In this document: positions 1-5,405 of the stretch, piece by piece
Numbering within the stretch: the first letter of the stretch is position 1
Layout: each line of letters opens with the position of its first letter
Assembly (NCBI GenBank): GCA_030643245.1
Contig: DAOWME010000167.1
Span: forward strand, 1 to 6,866
DNA: 6,866 bases
Reading direction: 5' to 3'
DNA from: Deltaproteobacteria bacterium
GTDB taxonomy: Bacteria; Desulfobacterota; UBA8473
The notes under the pieces: generated by a model
The model's database searches: none
Seen by the model: only the letters and a program-made list of their open reading frames with translations
What the model was told of the DNA's origin: nothing
Made by a program: the position numbers and the translations under genes

Positions 1-26
1 AAGGGACGGGGCTGAAATAACTTCCT
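1..26 (+). repeat. Left terminal inverted repeat of the MITE-like element
   Basis: This arm is the reverse complement of 160-185, apart from the outermost base, one internal mismatch and two wobble positions. It contains a G-rich block (AAGGGACGGGG) followed by GAAATAACTTCCT. The same block recurs at 6727-6752 with two changes at element positions 12-13. Confidence 0.8.
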
Positions 27-59
27 CAAGCTGGCGCTCAGATTTAGGTTGGATTTGTT

Positions 60-125
60 CGATCTGAAAATACAAAACCACAGGAATAGTCTTAACTATT
101 TCGAGGATTTTGTGTTTGAAGATCG
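60..125. repeat. Long imperfect hairpin inside the element
   Basis: Arms of 31 bases (60-90 and 95-125) align end to end without gaps around a 4-base loop (CTTA). There are 25 pairs, two of them G-T wobbles, and six unpaired positions grouped as small internal loops. In the second copy (6786-6850) the arms differ at four sites. Three are in paired positions and every one keeps pairing (T-G to C-G, A-T to G-T, G-C to G-T); the fourth is in an internal loop, and the hairpin loop is one base shorter. This suggests that folding, in single-stranded DNA or RNA, is maintained. Confidence 0.75.
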
Positions 126-159
126 GGCAAAGATGGCCTGAAGGTGAGATGCATAGATG

Positions 160-185
160 GGGAAGTTATTTCGGCCCAGTCCCTA
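160..185 (-). repeat. Right terminal inverted repeat of the MITE-like element
   Basis: Reads GGGAAGTTATTTCGGCCCAG followed by TCCCTA, the near-complement of 1-26. It marks the right end of the element and leaves only about 47 bases, including a ribosome site, between the element and the mutase gene. Confidence 0.75.
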
Positions 186-232
186 AGATAATGAGAAGAC
201 CGGAATGACCAAGTAATTTTAGGAGAGGACCA

Positions 233-1915
233 ATGAAAAGAGAAGAGATGAAACATGGATACATGGAAAAGGTACAGCGGACAAAGAGCTGGTCCGCGAT
301 AGATTTGAAGGAGATATATTCACGCGAAGACACAAGTGATATCAATTATGAAGGAGACATCGGTGAACCTGGAAAGTATCCTTACACACGGGGGATTTAT
401 CCGAATATGTATCGTGGAAGGCTGTGGACAAGACGTCAGCCATGGGGGTTTGGGACGCCGGAAGATACGAATAAACAGATGAAATTTTTGATAGAACACG
501 GTAATACAGGCTTGATGGTTTTTCGTGATCAACCGACAATGCACGGAATCGATTCAGATCACCCCCTGGCAAGGGGAGAGATAGGCGTTAGCGGGGTTCC
601 GTTGTGCTCGGTAGAAGATATGGAAGACTTGATGGATGGCATTCCCCTGGAAAAAATAAGCACAACGCTACTCTGCGCTTCAATAGTGAGTCCCGTGGTC
701 CTCGCACAATATATTGTAGTTGCCCGGAAAAGAGGTATAGATATAGCCAAATTGCGAGGTACAATCAGCAATGATCCGATTATGAGCCATGTTTGCTATT
801 CGAAAGAAGTCAATCCACCAGAATTCGGGGTAAAAATTTGGGGCGATCTCGTGGCGTATTGTGCGGAGAATATGCCGGTATGGCATGCTGCTTATGTGTC
901 TTCGTGTTATAATATAAGGGAATATGGTATAGATGCTCCTCAGGAGATAGCCTTTGGGTTGGCGATTGCGTCCGCATACTTCGACGGTTGTCTGGCGCGG
1001 GGAATGGATATAGATGATGTGGCACGGAGAATGTCATTTTATTGTAGTACGGGCATCGATATCTTTGAAGAAGTGGCAAAATTTAGAGCAATGCGCAGGA
1101 TGTGGGCCAAAATGGTACGGGAAAAATATGAAGCGAAAGACCATAGATCATGGCAGTTCAGATTTGCTGTTCAGTCAGCGGGACATTCACTTGTTCCCCA
1201 GCAACTACTGAATAATATTGCCCGGACTGCCTTTGAAACATTGGGAGCCGTGTTGTCCGGCGCTCAGTCGATCTTCACCACTACATTTGTTGAACCGGTA
1301 TCTTTGGCTACAGAAGAGGCCCAGAGAAACGCTTTAGCCATCCAGGGGATTATCGCTCAGGAAACCGGTGTGGCAGCGGTTGTTGATCCCCTCGGAGGTT
1401 CATACTATATCGAAGACCTGACAAACAAGATGGAGGAGAGGGCAACTCACGTATTGAATGAGATAGAAGGAATGGGAGGGTTTATTGAAGCGCTTAAGAA
1501 GGGCTGGGTGGATAGACAAATAGAAGAGGGGAATTCACAATACCAGAAAGATATAGAAAACGGTGAGCGTTTAATTGTCGGAGTGAATTACATGACTATT
1601 CCCCAGGAAGAAGATAACTCGTCCTATGGGGGGCTGTTACGCATTCCACCTGAGACAGAGGAAAGGCAGATTGAACGGGTCAAAAAGCTCAAGGCCACCA
1701 GGGATTACGAGAGGGTAAAACGTTCAATCAAGAAACTGCATCAAGCAGCAAAAAAAGGAGAAAATGAGAACCTCATGCCACATATCATCGATGCCGTTGA
1801 AGGAAAGGCGACTGTGGAGGAAATTATGGGTACTATACGAACAGCCCGTGGTCTAAGTTGGGAACCGTGGAATTACAGGAAGTCGCCATTTGAGGAGGGG
1901 GTCTTAGATGACTGA
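233..1915 (+). CDS. B12-dependent acyl-CoA mutase, large (substrate-binding) subunit, atypical active site
   Basis: A 560-residue protein of the methylmalonyl-CoA mutase large-subunit family. Its length matches two-subunit isobutyryl-CoA and 2-hydroxyisobutyryl-CoA mutases, whose B12 domain is a separate small protein. Family landmarks: YPYTRGIYPNMYRGRLWTRRQ (from residue 49, given here in part as YTRGIYPNMY), GFGTPEDTN (72-80), DQPT (99-102), GTISND (176-181), NPP (194-196), LNNIARTAFETLG (326-338), DPLGGSYYIEDLT (385-397). By alignment from memory to P. shermanii mutase, Tyr89 is Pro70, Gln197 is Ser179, Arg207 is Tyr189 and His244 is Asn227; Tyr243 (Tyr226) is kept. The carboxylate-binding Arg is therefore absent, which argues against methylmalonyl-CoA. 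AGGAGAGG (221-228) supports this start; a later ATG at 248 is less well placed. It overlaps the small-subunit gene by 8 bases. The fold is certain; the substrate is unknown. Confidence 0.93.
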   Translation: MKREEMKHGYMEKVQRTKSWSAIDLKEIYSREDTSDINYEGDIGEPGKYPYTRGIYPNMYRGRLWTRRQPWGFGTPEDTNKQMKFLIEHGNTGLMVFRDQPTMHGIDSDHPLARGEIGVSGVPLCSVEDMEDLMDGIPLEKISTTLLCASIVSPVVLAQYIVVARKRGIDIAKLRGTISNDPIMSHVCYSKEVNPPEFGVKIWGDLVAYCAENMPVWHAAYVSSCYNIREYGIDAPQEIAFGLAIASAYFDGCLARGMDIDDVARRMSFYCSTGIDIFEEVAKFRAMRRMWAKMVREKYEAKDHRSWQFRFAVQSAGHSLVPQQLLNNIARTAFETLGAVLSGAQSIFTTTFVEPVSLATEEAQRNALAIQGIIAQETGVAAVVDPLGGSYYIEDLTNKMEERATHVLNEIEGMGGFIEALKKGWVDRQIEEGNSQYQKDIENGERLIVGVNYMTIPQEEDNSSYGGLLRIPPETEERQIERVKKLKATRDYERVKRSIKKLHQAAKKGENENLMPHIIDAVEGKATVEEIMGTIRTARGLSWEPWNYRKSPFEEGVLDD

Positions 1916-2309
1916 AAGAATTAAAGCAATTATTACAAAAATAGGTCTCGATTCGCATGAAAGAGGCGCAATGCTTGTAGCCAGCGCTTTAAAGGATGCC
2001 GGGATAGAAGTGGTTTATTTGGGTAGCTTTCAAACCCCGGAGACTATTGTAAAATCTGCGGTGCAGGAAGATGTGCACCTGATCGGGATAAGTTGCCACT
2101 GTGGCGAACATTTGACGCTTGTGCCGCTTTTACTTAAACTTATGACTGAAAATAAGCTGCAAAACGTTCCGGTAATAGTTGGGGGAGTAATCCCCAGAGA
2201 AGATGCTTCGGAATTGGAAGCAGCAGGTGTGAAGCGGGTTTTCATATACGGTACGACAATGGGGGAAGTTGTGCAATGTGTGCGGGATTTGTGTTCTGAG
2301 AACGGATAG
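1908..2309 (+). CDS. Cobalamin-binding small subunit of the acyl-CoA mutase
   Basis: A 133-residue Rossmann-like B12-binding domain, the usual size for the small subunits of isobutyryl-CoA-type mutases. The DxHxxG signature is DSHERG (15-20), with His17 expected as the lower axial cobalt ligand. GG (92-93, in VIVGGVIP) is the third signature. The middle signature, usually SxL followed by SG, reads ISCHCGEH (61-68) here: Ser62 is kept, the Leu is His64, and Cys63 and Cys65 flank it. That pocket holds the dimethylbenzimidazole tail in relatives, so the change may alter cofactor handling; this is inference. The start codon lies inside the end of the large-subunit gene (ATGACTGA) with GAGGAGGGG at 1892-1900 as ribosome site, so the two subunits are probably translationally coupled at near-equal amounts. 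Confidence 0.93.
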   Translation: MTERIKAIITKIGLDSHERGAMLVASALKDAGIEVVYLGSFQTPETIVKSAVQEDVHLIGISCHCGEHLTLVPLLLKLMTENKLQNVPVIVGGVIPREDASELEAAGVKRVFIYGTTMGEVVQCVRDLCSENG

Positions 2310-2397
2310 AGGTTTGGGGCTCCTAGATCTTAAGGCTTGTATAGAAAAGGGTCATTCCCGGCGGAGACGTTTGAGTTGGCGGGCAATCACAAAACCC

Positions 2398-2426
2398 TTG
2401 ACAACCCCCGTTATATGTGTTAAAAA
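2398..2426 (+). promoter_or_regulatory. Sigma70-type promoter for the thiolase operon
   Basis: A perfect -35 box TTGACA (2398-2403) is followed after 17 bases by TAAAAA (2421-2426), which matches TATAAT at four of six positions. Transcription would start near 2433, inside the palindrome at 2428-2445, leaving a leader of about 210 bases. A sequence with the same -35 and the same TAAAAATTG at the -10 occurs at 6570-6602. Confidence 0.6.
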
Positions 2427-2427
2427 T

Positions 2428-2445
2428 TGAATGAATGTTCATTCA
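2428..2445. promoter_or_regulatory. FadR/TetR-type operator palindrome
   Basis: TGAATGAATGTTCATTCA is an 18-base palindrome with perfect 8-base arms around TG. It differs at one position from the B. subtilis FadR (YsiA, TetR family) operator consensus TGAATGAMTANTCATTCA as I recall it; that regulator is released by long-chain acyl-CoA. Its place directly after the -10 box, over the expected transcription start, suits repression. Inference: a TetR-family regulator senses an acyl-CoA intermediate and controls the thiolase genes. No regulator gene is in the window. Confidence 0.65.
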
Positions 2446-2646
2446 TATTCCTCTTGTCCATGATACGTTCCGGTTTGGAGGAACCTTCTTTTTCCCACAG
2501 TGTCTATGCGGTTGGCGGTTCTCATTATCGTTTTCCTTTTTTTGGGAAAACGCTTTTTCCCCTTCTTGTATCCGCTTTCAAAGACACTTGGGGTTAATTT
2601 ATTCATTTGTGAACCAAGGATGTTTACTATGTCAAGGAGGTAATTT

Positions 2647-4062
2647 ATGGTTGGAATTAAATCATATGGGGCTTATATACCTGTTGTCAGACTGCATAGG
2701 GATCTGATCTCCAGTGCATGGGGTACCCGTTCCATAGGTGGAGAGAGGAGTGTGGCCAACTATGATCAAGACAGCCTGACCATGGCAGTAGAGGCTGTCT
2801 TGAACTGCGTTGATGGAGAAGACAGTGAGGGGGTTGGCGGGTTATTCTTTGCCTCCACTACATCCCCATACAAGGAGAAGTGCTGTTCGTCCATAATGGC
2901 TACGGTTGCCGACTTGTCCAAAGAAATCTGGACGAGTGATTTCGGAAATTCCCTAAGGTCAGGGACTTCTGCTTTCAGGTCGGCGTTAAATGCTGTCAAG
3001 AGTGGGGATAGGAATAATGTTGTAGTAACCAGTGCTGACTGCAGGCTGGGGAATCCTCGCTCCGTAGATGAGCAGACTTTTGGAGATGGCGCTGCAGCTG
3101 TTCTAGTAGGAGATTCGGACGTCATAGCGACTATCGAAGATGCGTATTCTGTTTCCGACGATATTACCGATGTTTGGAGAACAGACCAGGACACTTTCGT
3201 TCGTTCCTGGGAAGATCGGTGGGTATTGACTAATGGTTATACAAAAAATATGAAAGCGGCAATATCTGGAATTATGAAGAGACAGGGGTTGACCCCCAAG
3301 GATATTGCTAAAGTGGTCTTATGCAGCCCTGATGCGCGGAGCTACGTCGGACTGGCGAGGGGCCTGGGGTTTGATACCAAAACCCAGGTTCAGGATCCTC
3401 TGATTTCAACCATTGGCAACCTGGGGGCGGCCCAGTCTTTGATTCTCCTCATATCGGCATTAGAAGAGGCGAAACCTGGCGACAAGATCCTTTTGGCCAG
3501 CTATGGAGATGGGAGTGATGCTTTCATACTGCAGGTAACAGATGCGATAGAAGGTGTGAAGGAGAAGCGAAGCGTCAAGGATTCTATCGGATTGAAGATG
3601 ATGTTGTCTACTTACCCGAAGTACCTGGCGTTCCGGGACCTTGTGCCTTTGCCGCAAGAGTTCATAAAGCTCTTCCCCTCGGCGTCGGTAATGTGGAGGA
3701 CACAGAACTGGTCATTGAGGGGGCATGGCAGCAAATGTAAGAAATGCGGACTTGTCTCTTTCCCTATTCAGAGGGTGTGCTTTAACTGTCAATCTCGGGA
3801 TGAGTATGAAGAGGTGAGGCTTTCCGATAAGAAAGGTAAGGTATATACTTATTCCCTGGATAGTCTTGCGGGTGGTGTGGAACCACCAACCGTTCAGACA
3901 ATCGTCGAATCAGAGGAAGGAGGGGCAAGACTCTATTGCCTGATGACCGATTGTAATCCGGAAGAAGTCAAGGTGGGGATGCCGGTTGAGATGACTTTCC
4001 GGAGGTTTCATAGAGAAGGGGGGTTCTACAACTACTTTTGGAAGTGCAGACCGGTAAGATAA
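2647..4062 (+). CDS. HMG-CoA-synthase-like domain fused to DUF35 zinc-ribbon/OB domain; likely thiolase partner
   Basis: A 471-residue fusion. Residues 1 to about 300 resemble archaeal-type HMG-CoA synthase: YDQDSLTMAVEA (39-50), SPY (73-75), SGTSA (105-109), FGDGAAAVLVGD (145-156), ISTIGNLGAAQS (253-264), YGDGSDAF (286-293). Residues from about 345 form a DUF35 domain: a zinc ribbon with C364-K-K-C367 and C378-F-N-C381, then an OB fold (GKVYTYS 397-403, VKVGMPVEMTFRRF 441-454). By my alignment the synthase catalytic Glu is Thr71, the Cys is Leu103 and the His is Cys226 or Ser227, so the domain may not be a condensing enzyme. In archaea, thiolase, HMG-CoA synthase and a DUF35 protein form one complex; BbsA/BbsB of toluene degradation pair a DUF35 protein with a thiolase. 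A scaffold or acyl-CoA-holding role is inferred. AAGGAGGT (2634-2641) fixes the start. Confidence 0.85.
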   Translation: MVGIKSYGAYIPVVRLHRDLISSAWGTRSIGGERSVANYDQDSLTMAVEAVLNCVDGEDSEGVGGLFFASTTSPYKEKCCSSIMATVADLSKEIWTSDFGNSLRSGTSAFRSALNAVKSGDRNNVVVTSADCRLGNPRSVDEQTFGDGAAAVLVGDSDVIATIEDAYSVSDDITDVWRTDQDTFVRSWEDRWVLTNGYTKNMKAAISGIMKRQGLTPKDIAKVVLCSPDARSYVGLARGLGFDTKTQVQDPLISTIGNLGAAQSLILLISALEEAKPGDKILLASYGDGSDAFILQVTDAIEGVKEKRSVKDSIGLKMMLSTYPKYLAFRDLVPLPQEFIKLFPSASVMWRTQNWSLRGHGSKCKKCGLVSFPIQRVCFNCQSRDEYEEVRLSDKKGKVYTYSLDSLAGGVEPPTVQTIVESEEGGARLYCLMTDCNPEEVKVGMPVEMTFRRFHREGGFYNYFWKCRPVR

Positions 4063-4074
4063 GGAGGAGACGGA

Positions 4075-5256
4075 ATGGAAAGTATTAGGGATAAGGTTGC
4101 CATAATCGGCATGGGGTGCTGCAAGTTTGGTGAAAACTGGGACAAGGGCCCAGAGGATATGATAATAGAGGCCGCTTATGAAGCCTATGAGGACGCCGGC
4201 ATCGAACCGAAAGACATTCAGGCGGCCTGGCTAGGAACGGTGAGCGCCCACTGGATAGGAATGGGGGGGCTTGCCCTGGCGGAACCCCTTAAATTCCAGG
4301 GGATTCCCATAACAAGGGTGGAAAACTGGTGTGCTACCGGGCATGAGGCCTTGAGAAATGCATCTTTTGCCGTTGCATGTGGCATGTATGATATTGCCAT
4401 TGCAGTCGGATTTGAGAAGCTCAAGGATACGGGCTTCCCTGGGTTGGGTGTTGGAAGGGGGATGCACCCTACGCTGGAGATGCGAAGAACCGCCCCCAGT
4501 AGTTTTGCCTTTGTTGCCACCAGGTATTTTCATAAGTATGGTCTAAGCCCCGAGCAAGGGAAAGAGACTTTGGCTAAAATTGCGGTTAAAAACCACAAGA
4601 ATGGGAGCATGCATCCAAAGGCCCATTTTCAGAGGGAGATAACCCTCGAGCAGGCGTTGAAGGCCCCGATAATTGCGTGGCCTCTCGGTTTATTTGATTG
4701 CTGTGGTAATAGTGACGGAGCAGCGGTAGCGATTATAACGAGGGCTGAGCTTGCCAAAAAGTATAGAGATGATCCGATCTATATAAAGGGGATGGGATTA
4801 TCTCAGAATAATATGATGCCCCATTTCCAGCCGCATTTTGACTGGACAGGCTTTGACGTTACGAAGAACGCTTCTCGTCAGGCTTATGAGCAGGCAGGAA
4901 TAAAGGACCCTCGTAAAGAGATAGACCTTGCTGTAGTTCATGATTGTTTCACTATTACGGAACTCATTATTTACGAGGATTTGGGTTTCAGCCCTAAAGG
5001 GAAAGCGAAAGAGGATGTTGATGCGGGCACATTTGCCCTTGACGGAGAGCTTCCGGTCAACACAGACGGCGGGCTAAAGTGCTTCGGCCATCCTGTTGGG
5101 GCCAGTGGTTTGAGGATGTCTTATGAGATATATAAACAACTCCAGGGAAAGGCTGGTAAACGCCAGTTAAAGAATGCGGAAAGAGGGTTGGCGCACACCC
5201 TTGGGGGTCATCCTTCGGTTTCCTGTGTTATGGTATACGGTAACAGTACGGGTTAG
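4075..5256 (+). CDS. SCP-x/archaeal-type thiolase (acyl-CoA acetyltransferase family)
   Basis: A 393-residue thiolase, the normal length for the SCP-x-like branch. The nucleophile is Cys86 in ENWCATGHEAL (83-93). His289 lies in VVHDCFTITELI (287-298), the HDCF motif of SCP-x-type thiolases. His339 lies in CFGHPVGASG (336-345). The C-terminal loop reads LGGHPSVSC (376-384), as in SCP-x enzymes that lack the CxGG cysteine of classical thiolases. Because the nucleophile is present, it is more likely a thiolase than a DUF35-linked steroid side-chain aldolase, which has lost it. It would cleave a 3-oxoacyl-CoA with CoA, or run in reverse; chain type cannot be read from the sequence. Its ribosome site AAGGAGGA (4061-4068) overlaps the stop codon of the DUF35 fusion gene 12 bases upstream, so both are co-expressed and probably form one complex, as in BbsAB and the archaeal thiolase complex. 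Confidence 0.9.
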   Translation: MESIRDKVAIIGMGCCKFGENWDKGPEDMIIEAAYEAYEDAGIEPKDIQAAWLGTVSAHWIGMGGLALAEPLKFQGIPITRVENWCATGHEALRNASFAVACGMYDIAIAVGFEKLKDTGFPGLGVGRGMHPTLEMRRTAPSSFAFVATRYFHKYGLSPEQGKETLAKIAVKNHKNGSMHPKAHFQREITLEQALKAPIIAWPLGLFDCCGNSDGAAVAIITRAELAKKYRDDPIYIKGMGLSQNNMMPHFQPHFDWTGFDVTKNASRQAYEQAGIKDPRKEIDLAVVHDCFTITELIIYEDLGFSPKGKAKEDVDAGTFALDGELPVNTDGGLKCFGHPVGASGLRMSYEIYKQLQGKAGKRQLKNAERGLAHTLGGHPSVSCVMVYGNSTG

Positions 5257-5281
5257 GACGTATTTGAAGAATCCGAATCCC

Positions 5282-5355
5282 GGTCTCAAGGAATGTTTAT
5301 TTTGATCGCCTCTCACAAGAATCAGCAATGTCGTTCACAAACAGTCCTTGAGACC
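5282..5355. repeat. 17-base near-perfect inverted repeat between thiolase and dehydrogenase genes
   Basis: GGTCTCAAGGAATGTTT (5282-5298) pairs with AAACAGTCCTTGAGACC (5339-5355) at 16 of 17 positions: an 11-bp perfect outer stem, one A-G mismatch, then 5 bp. The loop is about 40 bases. The 3' arm is followed by TTTTC and, a few bases later, TATTTTTTC (5365-5373). It could be a rho-independent terminator or attenuator with an unusually large loop, a processing site that sets different transcript levels for the dehydrogenase, or a very small inverted-repeat element. It is the only notable content of the 149-base gap at 5257-5405. Confidence 0.65.
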
Positions 5356-5405
5356 TTTTCTTGGCTATTTTTTCAACAGCCTCTTGGGAAGGAGATTGAA
5401 GAAGG

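Larger units (their letters stand above)
1..186. mobile_element. MITE-like element with terminal inverted repeats and internal hairpin (complete or nearly complete copy)
   Basis: Bases 2-25 and 161-184 form a terminal inverted repeat: 22 of 24 positions pair by Watson-Crick rules, with one G-T wobble and one mismatch (8/178). The outermost bases read AAGGGACGGGG on the left and CCCAGTCCCTAA on the right. Between them lies a second, separate inverted repeat (60-125). No reading frame of note is present, so this would be a non-autonomous element moved by a transposase encoded elsewhere. Another copy of its first 140 bases lies at the right end of the window in the same orientation, about 93% identical by hand alignment (roughly nine substitutions and one single-base indel). 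The left flank is outside the window, so no target-site duplication can be checked. The element ends about 47 bases before the mutase start codon. I do not recognise the family. An alternative is a conserved structured RNA or dispersed intergenic repeat. Confidence 0.75.
2310..2646 (+). other. Regulatory intergenic region between the mutase pair and the thiolase genes
   Basis: These 337 bases contain no convincing gene. They hold a promoter (2398-2426), a palindromic operator (2428-2445), and a leader of about 210 bases. The leader has T- and C-rich stretches, a perfect 7-bp hairpin at 2544-2561 (GGGAAAA, loop CGCT, TTTTCCC) and a bulged stem pairing CTTGG (2587-2591) with CCAAG (2614-2618). 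Neither hairpin is followed by a T tract, so I do not call a terminator. I see no cobalamin-riboswitch B12 box. No clear terminator follows the mutase small-subunit gene, so read-through from the mutase genes remains possible. Confidence 0.6.

Noticed and set aside
1..141. The minus strand of the left element is open for about 47 codons.
   Set aside because: The second copy has a one-base deletion in the hairpin loop that breaks this frame, and the base changes follow pairing rather than codon positions, so it is not a gene remnant.
233..2309. Plain methylmalonyl-CoA mutase annotation.
   Set aside because: The subunits are split and the residues expected to bind the methylmalonyl carboxylate (Tyr89, Arg207 equivalents) are Pro70 and Tyr189, so the common automatic name would mislead.
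2544..2561. GGGAAAA/TTTTCCC hairpin as a rho-independent terminator.
   Set aside because: No T tract follows it on either strand (the T run lies before the stem on the + strand), and it sits in the leader between promoter and gene.
2310..2646. Cobalamin riboswitch near the B12-dependent genes.
   Set aside because: I find no B12-box-like core, and this leader precedes the thiolase genes rather than the mutase.
2435..2707. A 90-codon + strand frame starting in the operator.
   Set aside because: It starts inside the palindrome with no ribosome site, is low-complexity (F-, S- and C-rich) and runs into the DUF35 fusion gene in another frame. The AAGGAGGT at 2634-2641 clearly serves the ATG at 2647.
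2766..3194. A 142-codon minus-strand frame inside the HMGCS-like gene.
   Set aside because: It lies wholly opposite a gene with clear family motifs, has no recognisable domain, and is explained by the codon pattern of the + strand gene. The same applies to the two 100-codon frames opposite the thiolase gene.
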